Part shown: positions 26,079 through 34,187 of the stretch, in pieces | Position numbering within the stretch: the first letter of the stretch is position 1 | Layout: every line of letters begins with the position of its first letter | DNA from: DASUPK01 sp963763955 | GTDB taxonomy: Bacteria; Actinomycetota; Thermoleophilia; Solirubrobacterales; 70-9 | Assembly: GCA_963763955.1 (NCBI GenBank) | Contig: CAVXQP010000016.1 | Coordinates: 124,001 to 188,000, forward strand | Direction of reading: 5' to 3' | DNA: 64,000 bases | The notes under the pieces: model-generated | What the model was told of the DNA's origin: nothing | The model's input: only the letters and a program-made list of their open reading frames with translations | Database searches by the model: none | Made by a program: the position numbers and the translations under genes

Positions 26079-27617
26079 TCAGGCGCGCAGGCTCTCCCCC
26101 GTCATCGCCTCCGGCTGCGGGATATCGAGCAGGTCGAGGGCGGTCGGAGCGACGTCGGCGAGGATGCCCCCGTCGCGCAGCTCGATGGCCGCATCGGTGA
26201 CGATCAGCGGCACCGGATTGGTCGAGTGCGCGGTGTTGGGCGAGCCGTCGGGCTCCAGCATCTGTTCGCAGTTGCCGTGGTCGGCCGTGATGATCAGCGC
26301 GCCGCCCTTGGCGTGGACCGCGGAGACGACCTCGCCCAGCCGTGCGTCCACCTCCTCGACCGCGGCCACGGCGGCGGGGATGACGCCCGTGTGGCCGACC
26401 ATGTCGGGGTTCGCGAAGTTGATGATCCCGAAGCGGTAGCCGTCGGAGCTCCAGTGCTCGGTGAACAGGTGGGCGGCGGCGGCGGCGCTCATCTGCGGCT
26501 TGTGGTCATAGGTCGGAACGTCCCTCGGGGAATCGGCGAGGTAACGCTCCTCCCCGCTCCACTCCTTCTCCCGGCCGCCGTTGAAGAAGTATGTGACGTG
26601 CGCGTACTTCTCGGTCTCGGCGACGTGCAGCTGACGATCGCCGCGCTCCGCGATCACCTGGGCGATAGTCGTCTTCGGCTCGCGCGGCGGGAAGGCGGCC
26701 GGATAGGGCCAGCCGTGCTGGTACTCGGTCATCGTCGTCACCTCGAAGGCGGCGGCGCCTCCGCGGTCGAACTCGTCGAAGTCGGGCTCGCCCAGCGCTC
26801 TGGTCAGCTGCCGGGCCCGGTCCGGCCGGAAATTGATGAAGACGAAGGGCTCGTCGGGCTCGGCGCCGTCGTAGCCGCCGATGACGACCGGCTCGATGAA
26901 CTCGTCGGTGACGTCCCGCTCGTAGGAGTCGCGGATCGCCCCGACGGCGGATTCCGCCTTCGGGGCCTTGGCGTGGACGATCGCGTCATAGGCTCTCTTG
27001 GTCCGGTCCCAGCGCCGGTCCCGGTCCATCCCCCAGTAGCGGCCGCCGACCGTGCCGATCCGCCCGGTGTGGCGGAGCCAGCGCTCGACCTCCTCGACGT
27101 AGCCGGCGCCGTTGTGCGGCAGCGTGTCCCGGCCGTCGGTGAAGGCATGGAGCACCAGGTCGGAGACGCCTTCCTCGCCGGCGAGCTCGATGACCGCCTC
27201 GATGTGCTCCCAGCCGGAATGGACACCTCCGTCGGAGATCAGGCCGATCGCGTGTAGGCGCCCGCGGCGGGACTCGCGGGCGGAACCGCAGGCCGCACGC
27301 AGCGCGCGGTTCTCGAAGAAGCTTCCGTCCGCGATCGCGTCGTCGATCCGAGCGAGGTCCTGCTTGATGACCGCCCCCGCTCCCAGGTTGAGGTGGCCGA
27401 CCTCGGAATTGCCCATCTGCCCGTCCGGCAGCCCGACGTCGCGGCCGGACGTGGACAGCGTCGTATGGGGATAGCCGGCCCAGAGCTCGTCGAAGATCGG
27501 AGTGTCGGCCTGGGATATCGCGTTCCCTGGGCCGGCCGGCGCCAGGCCGAAGCCGTCGAGGACCACCAGCGCGAGTGTCGGCACCGGCACGCTCGCCGGC
27601 CCGGGCGGAAGGGGCAT
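26079..27617 (-). CDS. gpmI: 2,3-bisphosphoglycerate-independent phosphoglycerate mutase
   Basis: Interconverts 3- and 2-phosphoglycerate with two Mn ions. The 512-residue length is standard. LVVLDGFG near residue 17 supplies the first metal Asp, and QMGNSEVGHLNLGAG carries the phosphorylated serine. ITADHGNCEQM in the C-terminal part and FVFINFRPDRARQLT are also diagnostic. ATG 27617 shares one base with the tpiA stop (TGATG). It is the fourth gene of the gap-pgk-tpiA-gpmI operon. Confidence 0.95.
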   Translation of the reverse strand: MPLPPGPASVPVPTLALVVLDGFGLAPAGPGNAISQADTPIFDELWAGYPHTTLSTSGRDVGLPDGQMGNSEVGHLNLGAGAVIKQDLARIDDAIADGSFFENRALRAACGSARESRRGRLHAIGLISDGGVHSGWEHIEAVIELAGEEGVSDLVLHAFTDGRDTLPHNGAGYVEEVERWLRHTGRIGTVGGRYWGMDRDRRWDRTKRAYDAIVHAKAPKAESAVGAIRDSYERDVTDEFIEPVVIGGYDGAEPDEPFVFINFRPDRARQLTRALGEPDFDEFDRGGAAAFEVTTMTEYQHGWPYPAAFPPREPKTTIAQVIAERGDRQLHVAETEKYAHVTYFFNGGREKEWSGEERYLADSPRDVPTYDHKPQMSAAAAAHLFTEHWSSDGYRFGIINFANPDMVGHTGVIPAAVAAVEEVDARLGEVVSAVHAKGGALIITADHGNCEQMLEPDGSPNTAHSTNPVPLIVTDAAIELRDGGILADVAPTALDLLDIPQPEAMTGESLRA

Positions 27618-28381
27618 CAGACGGCCGCTTCCACAATCGCGGCGAAGTCGTCGGGATCGAGGCTCGCCCCGCCCACTAGCGCGCCGTCGACGTCGGGGAG
27701 GGCCACCAGCTCGGCGGCGTTTCCCGGCTTCACCGAGCCGCCGTAGAGGATCCGGATCGCTGCAGCCGTCTCGCTCGAGCGTGCCTCGATCAGGCCGCGG
27801 ATCAGCGCACACGCCTCCTGCGCCTGCTCGGGCGTCGCCGTGCGGCCGGTCCCGATCGCCCAGATCGGCTCGTAGGCGATCACGACTTCGCCGAGCCGGT
27901 CATCTGGGACGTCGGAGAGGTCGGCCTCGATCTGGCGGGTGAGGACGCCCTCGGTCTCATCCGAGTCGCGCTGGGCCTCGTTCTCGCCGACGCAGAGGAT
28001 CGGCTCGAGGCCGGCGTGAAGAGCCGCCGGTACCTTGCGGGCCAGGGCCTCGTCGCTCTCGCCGAAGTGCTGGCGCCGCTCGGAGTGCCCGAGGACCACA
28101 CCGTCCACGCCGATCTCGAGCAGCATGGGGGCCGAAACCTCCCCGGTGAACGCGCCCTCCGCCTCCTCGTGCATGTTCTGGGCGGCAACTCGGGCCCGGC
28201 TCTCGGCGCATCGCTCGACGGCCGCTTTCAGGGAGAGGAACGGCGGGCAGATCACCACCTCAGAACCCGACTCGGGAACCCGCAGCAGAAAATCGGCGAG
28301 GAAGCGCTCGGTCTCCTCGATCGTCTTGTGCATTTTCCAGTTGGCGGCCAGCAGCATTGAACGGGTACCACGGTCAGCCAT
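27617..28381 (-). CDS. tpiA: Triosephosphate isomerase
   Basis: Interconverts dihydroxyacetone phosphate and glyceraldehyde 3-phosphate. The 254-residue protein has the active-site Lys in AANWKMH, the His in GHSERR and the catalytic Glu in AYEPIWAIGTG, plus the phosphate-binding LYGGSVKPGN. It overlaps the end of pgk by 8 bases. The MADRGTRS extension before MLLAANWK is longer than usual, and an inner ATG eight codons on would also fit and would remove the overlap. Confidence 0.95.
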   Translation of the reverse strand: MADRGTRSMLLAANWKMHKTIEETERFLADFLLRVPESGSEVVICPPFLSLKAAVERCAESRARVAAQNMHEEAEGAFTGEVSAPMLLEIGVDGVVLGHSERRQHFGESDEALARKVPAALHAGLEPILCVGENEAQRDSDETEGVLTRQIEADLSDVPDDRLGEVVIAYEPIWAIGTGRTATPEQAQEACALIRGLIEARSSETAAAIRILYGGSVKPGNAAELVALPDVDGALVGGASLDPDDFAAIVEAAV

Positions 28382-29579
28382 CTTGAAGAGCCTCCATTCC
28401 TGGCAGTTCGCGCCCCTCCATCAGCTCCAGCGAGGCGCCGCCGCCGGTCGAGATCCAGTCGACGGAATCGGCGAGGCCGAACTTGTGCAGGGCGGCGACG
28501 GAGTCGCCGCCGCCGACCACGGTGTGGGCCGGCGCCTCCGCGACCGCCTCGGCGACGGCGCGGGTGCCGGCGTCGAACGGGGACACCTCGAACGCGCCCA
28601 TCGGGCCGTTCCAGAAGACGGTCCCGGCCCGGCCGATCCGCTTGGCGAAGTTCGCGGTCGTGTTCGACCCGACATCGAGGCCCATCCAGCCCTCGGGCAC
28701 GTCCACGCCGTTCAGCTCCCGCGTCTCGGTGTCGGCGTCGAGCTCCTTGCCGAGAACGAAGTCCTCCGGCAGCTCGAGGATCGTGTCGCTCTTCTCAGCC
28801 TCGGCCAGCACCCGCTTCGCCGCCTCGACGCCCTCGTCCTCGACCAGGGAGTTGCCGGTGTCGCGGCCCTCGGCCTTGAAGAAGCTGAAGCACATCGCCC
28901 CGCCGATCAGGACCTCCTCAGCGAAGTCCAGGAAGCGGTCGATCACCCCGAGCTTGTCGGTCACCTTCGCGCCGCCCAGGACGATGATCAGCGGCCGCTG
29001 GGGATCCTCGCGGAGGGCGTTCAGCTGCACGACCTCCTGCTCGAGCAGCAGGCCGGCGTAGCCGGGCAGGTGGTGCGCGACGCCCTCCGTCGTCGCGTGG
29101 GCCCGGTGCGCGGTGCCGAAAGCGTCGTTGACGTAGACGTCGGCCAGCTCGGCGAGCGCCTCCGCGAGCGCCGGGTCGTTCTTCGTCTCGCCCTCCTCGA
29201 AGCGGCTGTTCTCGAGCATCAGCACCTCGCCCTGCCCGAGTTTCTCGGCCATCGCCTTCACGTCCGCACCGACAACCGCGGGCGCCTGCTCGACAGGCGC
29301 GCCGAGCAGCTCGCTGAGCCGCTTGGCGACCGGGGCCATCGAGAGGCTGGGGTCGTGGCCCTTGGGCCGCCCCAGGTGGGAGACGAGGACGATGCTCGCG
29401 CCCCGATCGCGGAGCAGCTCGATGGTCGGCAGGGAGGCGCGGATCCGGTTGTCATCGGCGACCTCGCCGTTCTCCAGCGGGACGTTCAGATCCGCGCGCA
29501 GCAGCACACGCTTGCCTTCGACATCCGCTTCCCTGACGCTCGCCTTGCCGATCGAGCGTGACCCCGGATCGTCAGGCAC
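28374..29579 (-). CDS. pgk: Phosphoglycerate kinase
   Basis: ATP-forming step of glycolysis, 401 residues. It has RADLNVPLENG near the N-terminus, LVSHLGRPKG, GGAKVTDKLGV in the hinge, and the nucleotide-site GGGDSVAAL near the C-terminus. It overlaps gap by 8 bases upstream and tpiA by 8 bases downstream, showing tight translational coupling of the operon. Confidence 0.96.
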   Translation of the reverse strand: MPDDPGSRSIGKASVREADVEGKRVLLRADLNVPLENGEVADDNRIRASLPTIELLRDRGASIVLVSHLGRPKGHDPSLSMAPVAKRLSELLGAPVEQAPAVVGADVKAMAEKLGQGEVLMLENSRFEEGETKNDPALAEALAELADVYVNDAFGTAHRAHATTEGVAHHLPGYAGLLLEQEVVQLNALREDPQRPLIIVLGGAKVTDKLGVIDRFLDFAEEVLIGGAMCFSFFKAEGRDTGNSLVEDEGVEAAKRVLAEAEKSDTILELPEDFVLGKELDADTETRELNGVDVPEGWMGLDVGSNTTANFAKRIGRAGTVFWNGPMGAFEVSPFDAGTRAVAEAVAEAPAHTVVGGGDSVAALHKFGLADSVDWISTGGGASLELMEGRELPGMEALQDG

Positions 29580-30594
29580 GTACCGCGGCCGGCTGAAGCA
29601 CCTTCTCCGCCAGATCGACGCAGCGATTGGCGTAACCCCACTCGTTGTCGTACCAGGCGAGGAGCTTGACGAAGGTCCCGTCGACTACCTTGGTCTGCTC
29701 GGCGTCGAAGACCGACGAGTGAGGATCGGTGACGATGTCCGTGGAGACGATCGGGTCCTCGGTGTACTTGAGGATCCCCGAGAATGGGCCCGACGCGGCC
29801 TCCTTCATCGCCGTATTGATCTCCTCATCGCTGGTCGCCTTCGAGACGTCGCAGGTCAGATCGACCAGCGATCCGGTGATCACGGGCGCGCGGACGGAGA
29901 TGCCGCTGAGCTTGCCCTCCAGATCCGGCAGGACGAGGCCGACGGCCTTGGCCGCCCCGGTGCTGGTCGGGATCAGGTTCATCGCCGCTGCGCGCGCCCG
30001 GCGGTAATCCTTGTGGGGCATGTCCTGAAGCCGCTGGTCGGCCGTGTAGGCGTGGATCGTGGTCATCAGACCCCGCTGGATTCCCACCGTGTCGTTGAGC
30101 ACCTTCGCCACCGGCGCCAGGCAGTTGGTGGTGCATGAGGCGTTGGAGATGATGTTGTGCTTTTCGGGGTCGTAGTCCGATTCGAAGTTGACCCCGAGGA
30201 CGACGGTGATGTCCGGCTCTTTGGCCGGGGCCGAGATGATCACCTTCTTGGCGCCTGCCTCGAGGTGCTTGGCGGCATCCTTACGGCCCGTGAACAGGCC
30301 GGTCGACTCGACTACGACCTCCACCCCGAGGTCGGCCCAGGGAAGGGCTGCCGGGTCCTTCTCGTTGAGGATCCTGAGCTGGTTGCCGTCGACGGTGATG
30401 CCATCGCCGGAGACCTCGATCTCCCCCGGGAAGCGACCCAGCACGGAGTCGTACTTGAGCAGGTGGGCGATCATCTCGGCGTCGATCAGGTCGTTGACCG
30501 CGACGAACTCGAGGTCCGAGCCGGCCTCATAGGCCGCGCGGAACAGGTTCCGGCCGATTCGCCCGAAGCCGTTGATGCCCACCTTGACTGCCAT
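29572..30594 (-). CDS. gap: Glyceraldehyde-3-phosphate dehydrogenase
   Basis: NAD-linked enzyme, 340 residues. The Rossmann motif GINGFGRIGR is at 6-15. The catalytic SNASCTTNCLAP puts the nucleophile at Cys154. The specificity loop near VNDLIDAEMIAHLLKYDS starts with Asp35, which favours NAD over NADP. The gene has an excellent TAGGAGGA ribosome site and heads the glycolytic operon. The 84 bases upstream should hold the operon promoter, though no clear box could be assigned. Confidence 0.96.
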   Translation of the reverse strand: MAVKVGINGFGRIGRNLFRAAYEAGSDLEFVAVNDLIDAEMIAHLLKYDSVLGRFPGEIEVSGDGITVDGNQLRILNEKDPAALPWADLGVEVVVESTGLFTGRKDAAKHLEAGAKKVIISAPAKEPDITVVLGVNFESDYDPEKHNIISNASCTTNCLAPVAKVLNDTVGIQRGLMTTIHAYTADQRLQDMPHKDYRRARAAAMNLIPTSTGAAKAVGLVLPDLEGKLSGISVRAPVITGSLVDLTCDVSKATSDEEINTAMKEAASGPFSGILKYTEDPIVSTDIVTDPHSSVFDAEQTKVVDGTFVKLLAWYDNEWGYANRCVDLAEKVLQPAAVRA

Positions 30595-30678
30595 GTGAAG
30601 TCCTCCTAGAGGTTGCTCTGCGTACCAAATTAGCGCCCCGGGAGCCGCCCCGTCCCCGTGAGGAGCACGGAGATCGCC

Positions 30679-31044
30679 TCAGCGGTCGTGGGCCACGGAG
30701 ACCTCGACCAGGTAGCCGTCGGGGTCGTGGAGCCGGCAGGAGTAGTTCCCCGGGCCGAACGCCGGAGCACTCCCCGGGTCGGCGACCGGCTCGCCGCCGT
30801 TCTGCGAGCCCGACTCGAACGAGGCCTTGACGGCGGGGATGCTCTTCGCGGGGAACGAGATCTGGCCGTAGCCGGGTCGCTGGGTGTCCGAGAGCTCGAT
30901 GAAGAACTCGGCCTTGATCAGGCCCCAGCTCACAGAGTCAGCGGGGGCCTCCTGACGGCGCCAGCCGAGCGGCGCCAGGATCGAGTCGTAGAACGCGCCA
31001 CTGCGCTCGAGATCTGAGACTTTGACGGCTGCGTAATTGAGCAT
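30679..31044 (-). CDS. VOC (glyoxalase/bleomycin resistance) family protein
   Basis: A 121-residue single-module vicinal-oxygen-chelate protein. It starts MLNYAAVKVSDLERSGAFYDS, has the mid-chain ELSDTQRP strand and ends with the canonical FGPGNYSCRLHDPDGYLVEVS. The predicted metal ligands are in the HDPDG..E strand, while the N-terminal His common in glyoxalase I is Tyr or Lys here. Enzyme or binding role unknown. It is transcribed ahead of gap on the same strand, with an 84-base gap. Confidence 0.8.
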   Translation of the reverse strand: MLNYAAVKVSDLERSGAFYDSILAPLGWRRQEAPADSVSWGLIKAEFFIELSDTQRPGYGQISFPAKSIPAVKASFESGSQNGGEPVADPGSAPAFGPGNYSCRLHDPDGYLVEVSVAHDR

Positions 31045-31110
31045 CAGAGTGCGACGGCGAGACGAGACGGTCCCTGCCGACTCACCTTACACCGGAGGCC
31101 CCGACGGACG

Positions 31111-31878
31111 TCAGCGTCGCGGCTCCCAGCGGAAGAAGCGGACTGCGATGAGGAGACCCGCGAGGCCCCAGGCGGCGACGACCGCCAGATGCCCCCACTC
31201 GAACCCGGCGCCCGTCGTGTTCGGGTCCCAGGCCGTGAACATCGCCTCGAAGAAATGACGAATGGGGAAGACGTCGGCGAAGTTGAGAACGCCGTTCGGC
31301 AGCTCGTCCTGGGGAATGAAGACACCTGAAAGGAAGTACAGCGGGAGGACCGTGGCGTTGGTCACGGCCGGGGCTGCGTCCTCCGTCGGAATCACCGCGG
31401 CGAGCGCGAAGCCCAGACAGGAGAACGAGAAAGCCCCGACCGCGAGAGTGACCAACATCGCCGGCATCGTCTCGGTGGGAATCGTCACCCCGTAGACGAG
31501 CGCACCGATCACGCTGACCAGGGCGACCATGATCAAGGTGATCACCAGCGAGTTGCCCACCCGCCCCGCCACGAAGGCAGCGGGCGGCAGGGGTGTCCCG
31601 CGCACCCGTTTGAGCTGTCCGGCCTCTCGCTCCGCGGGCAGGTTGGTTGCGAGCTTGACCGTCGTCGCCGAGATCACCGCGAGCGTGAGAATCGCCGGCA
31701 CGTAGTAGGTGGCGCCCTTGACGTCCAACCCCGAGATCTGGGCGTTCTTGAAGACGCTGGCAAGGATGAACAGGAAGATCAGGGGCAGCGCTGCGGTGAA
31801 GAAGACCGCCGCCGGATTGCGCCAGAACACCTTCTGGTCGAAGCGAAACTGGTGGAGCACGATCGCCACACCGCTCAC
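31111..31878 (-). CDS. ABC-2 type transporter permease
   Basis: Membrane subunit of an exporter, 255 residues with six hydrophobic helices. LPLYFLSGVFIPQDELP in the second half is the conserved ABC-2 segment before the last helices. The ATPase gene upstream overlaps it by 4 bases, so the two form one transporter of the daunorubicin/DrrB class. The cargo cannot be predicted. Confidence 0.87.
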   Translation of the reverse strand: MSGVAIVLHQFRFDQKVFWRNPAAVFFTAALPLIFLFILASVFKNAQISGLDVKGATYYVPAILTLAVISATTVKLATNLPAEREAGQLKRVRGTPLPPAAFVAGRVGNSLVITLIMVALVSVIGALVYGVTIPTETMPAMLVTLAVGAFSFSCLGFALAAVIPTEDAAPAVTNATVLPLYFLSGVFIPQDELPNGVLNFADVFPIRHFFEAMFTAWDPNTTGAGFEWGHLAVVAAWGLAGLLIAVRFFRWEPRR

Positions 31879-32807
31879 TCCGGCTCCCCCCCGGTACGAC
31901 CGGCCCCATCGGTGAGCTCCAGGTAGACGTCCTCGAGGCTCGGCCGGCGCACCAGCAGTCCCGGGAGGCCGACGCCGCGCTCAGCGGCCCAGTTGGTCAG
32001 CTCGCGCAGGACCGGGACCGGGTCCTGCGCGCTCAGCGAGACGGCCTCGGCGTCGATCCGAGCGTCGGCGCGGACGCTGTCCGGCAGATCGAGTGCCGCC
32101 ACACCGGCCGGCAGCCTAAAGCTGATCTCGGTACGCGCCTCGCGGTCGCCGCCGAGATCCTCCGGCGAGCCCGTTGCCACGATCCTGCCGGCCGCGATGA
32201 TCGCGACCCGGTCGGCGAGCGCCTGCGCCTCGTCCATGTAGTGCGTGGTAAGGAAGACCGTCTTGCCGAGGTTGCGCAGGCCGCCGATTACGTCCCAGGC
32301 CTGGCGGCGCGCCGAGGGGTCGAACCCCGTCGTCGGCTCGTCGAGGAAGAGCAGCTCCGGGTCGCCGATCAGAGCCAGGGCGACGTCCAGCCGGCGCTGC
32401 TGACCGCCCGAGAGCGTCGAGGTTCGGGCATTCGCCTTGTCGGCCAGTCCAACCAGCTCGATCGTCTCGTCGACGTCCCGCGGCGACGCGTAGTACCCGG
32501 CGTACTGCTCGACGGTCTCGCGTGGCGTCAGCTCCCCGACCAGCCGGCTCTCCTGCAGCACGAAGCCGACGTGCTGGTGCCACTCGCGGTCCGCGTGCTG
32601 CGGGTCCGTCCCCAGGACGCTGACCTCTCCACCGCTCCGGTCCCTATAGCCCTCCAGGATCTCGACGGTCGTGGTCTTGCCCGCGCCGTTCGGTCCCAGG
32701 AAGGCGAAGATCTCGCCGGTACCGACTTCGAGGTCGATGCCCTTGATGGCCTCCAGGTCCCCATAGGACTTGTGCAGGCCGTTGACGCTGATCACCGGGT
32801 CGGGCAT
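31875..32807 (-). CDS. ABC transporter ATP-binding protein (DrrA-like)
   Basis: ATPase of 310 residues pairing with the ABC-2 permease. Walker A GPNGAGKTT, signature LSGGQQRRLD, Walker B LLFLDEPTTGFDP and the switch histidine in FLTTHYMDEA are all present. A C-terminal domain of about 80 residues follows, as in DrrA-like exporters. ATG 32807 is chosen as the start of ISVNGLHKSYG; longer versions run into the divergent SnoaL-like gene. Confidence 0.92.
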   Translation of the reverse strand: MPDPVISVNGLHKSYGDLEAIKGIDLEVGTGEIFAFLGPNGAGKTTTVEILEGYRDRSGGEVSVLGTDPQHADREWHQHVGFVLQESRLVGELTPRETVEQYAGYYASPRDVDETIELVGLADKANARTSTLSGGQQRRLDVALALIGDPELLFLDEPTTGFDPSARRQAWDVIGGLRNLGKTVFLTTHYMDEAQALADRVAIIAAGRIVATGSPEDLGGDREARTEISFRLPAGVAALDLPDSVRADARIDAEAVSLSAQDPVPVLRELTNWAAERGVGLPGLLVRRPSLEDVYLELTDGAGRTGGEPE

Positions 32808-32853
32808 CGAACGGATGTTATGGACGGCCTCTCCGATGGCGGATACTGGGTCA

Positions 32854-33255
32854 ATGCCGGACTCGAACATTGAGCTGGTCAAGCGGCTGCTCCTCGCGTA
32901 CCAGCAGGGAGACTTCCCGACCGCGCTCGGCATACTCGACCCGGAAGTCCGCGTATATCCGAGATCGGAGGAGCCCGGGGCGAAGGAGGTCTACACGGGA
33001 CATGACGGTCTGCTCGAGTACCTGGGCAATTGGCTCGGCCAATGGGACGACTATGAGACCGAGCCGGTGTCGTTCCAGGAAGCGGGCGAGAGCAAGGTGC
33101 TCGTCGAGATGGCCGAGCGCGGGCACCTGAAGCGCACCGGAATCACCCTCGACGAGTCCTTCAATCATTCCTTCACTCTGGAGGGACGAACCGTCACCGA
33201 ATGGCGCATGTACGACTCGCGTGAGCAGGCGCTCGAGGCCCTCGGGCTCGGCTAG
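32854..33255 (+). CDS. SnoaL-like / NTF2-fold protein
   Basis: A 133-residue protein of the NTF2-like superfamily. NIELVKRLLLAYQQGDF forms the opening helices and LDPEVRVYP the first strand. The rest is a curved sheet ending in a short helix (REQALEALGL). Members may be small enzymes or ligand-binding proteins. No catalytic residues can be assigned. Start ATG 32854 is taken as the family N-terminus. It overlaps the convergent rapZ gene by 4 bases and is divergent from the ABC ATPase. Confidence 0.72.
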   Translation: MPDSNIELVKRLLLAYQQGDFPTALGILDPEVRVYPRSEEPGAKEVYTGHDGLLEYLGNWLGQWDDYETEPVSFQEAGESKVLVEMAERGHLKRTGITLDESFNHSFTLEGRTVTEWRMYDSREQALEALGLG

Positions 33256-34187
33256 CGCGCCGCCGGCCTGGGCTCGAGCTCGACGTCCCGGTGGACCAGG
33301 CGCAGCTTGACGTCGTCTCGCTTGCCGAGCTCGCGGGAGATCCGATCGGCGACGGTGACGGAGCGGTGGCGGCCGCCGGTGCAGCCGACGGCGATCGTCA
33401 AATGCTGCTTGCCCTCGGCGACATAGGCCGGCAGCAGGAACTCGAGCAGCGGCATCAGCCGGCCATAGAACTCGCCGGCCTGGGTGCCGGACTCGACGTA
33501 TTCACGGACCGGCTCGTCGAGCCCGGTCAGCGGGCGCAGCTCGTCCACGTAATGCGGATTGGGCAGGAACCGCACGTCAAGGGTCAGATCGGCGTCGGAC
33601 GGCGGCCCGTTCTTGAAGCCGAAGGTGAGGATGGTCAGCGCGAGCTGGTTCTCCTGCGCATCCCGGCCGATCAGCTCGGTCGCAATACGTCGGCGCAGCG
33701 CACCGCCGGTGAGCGCGGTGGTGTCGATGACGACGTCCGCGAGCTCCCGCAATGGTGCGAGCAGCTCCCGCTCCTCGCGGATGCCGTCGACGATGCGCCC
33801 GCTGCGCGCCAGCGGATGCCGGCGACGGGTCTCCGTATAGCGGCGGAGCAGCGCCTCCTCATCCGCCTCCAGGAAGACCACCTTGAGGTCCAGCCCGCTC
33901 GCCGCGAGCTCGTCGAGCACCGCCTGCAGGTCGTCGAAGTACTCGCCGCCGCGGACATCGGTCACGACCGCCGCCTTCTGCACCCCGCTGCCCTCGTGCC
34001 TGAAGAGCTCGCCCAGGCCACCGATCATCCGCGGAGGCAGGTTGTCGACGCAGAAGTAGCCGCCGTCCTCGAACGCGGCGATCGCCTCAGACTTGCCGGC
34101 CCCCGAGTACCCGGTGATCACCACGAGCTCGACCCGCTTTTCGGTCGGACCGGCGCCGTCCCCGTCGGTTGTGGCGCGCGCGGCCAT
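33252..34187 (-). CDS. rapZ: RapZ/YvcJ nucleotide-binding protein
   Basis: P-loop protein of 311 residues. The Walker A is TGYSGAGKSEA near the start, followed by FEDGGYFCVDNLPP; the conserved C-terminal domain has NPHYVDELRPLTGLDEPV and IAVGCTGGRHRSV. In enterobacteria RapZ guides RNase E to the GlmY/GlmZ sRNAs, but in Gram-positive bacteria the homologue YvcJ has a less clear role. Its ATG overlaps the uvrC stop by one base. The yvcK and whiA genes that usually follow are absent here. Confidence 0.92.
   Translation of the reverse strand: MAARATTDGDGAGPTEKRVELVVITGYSGAGKSEAIAAFEDGGYFCVDNLPPRMIGGLGELFRHEGSGVQKAAVVTDVRGGEYFDDLQAVLDELAASGLDLKVVFLEADEEALLRRYTETRRRHPLARSGRIVDGIREERELLAPLRELADVVIDTTALTGGALRRRIATELIGRDAQENQLALTILTFGFKNGPPSDADLTLDVRFLPNPHYVDELRPLTGLDEPVREYVESGTQAGEFYGRLMPLLEFLLPAYVAEGKQHLTIAVGCTGGRHRSVTVADRISRELGKRDDVKLRLVHRDVELEPRPAAR

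Noticed and set aside
28035..29561. 508-residue open frame antisense to pgk
   Set aside because: Shadow of pgk; composition is biased and contains no recognisable domain.
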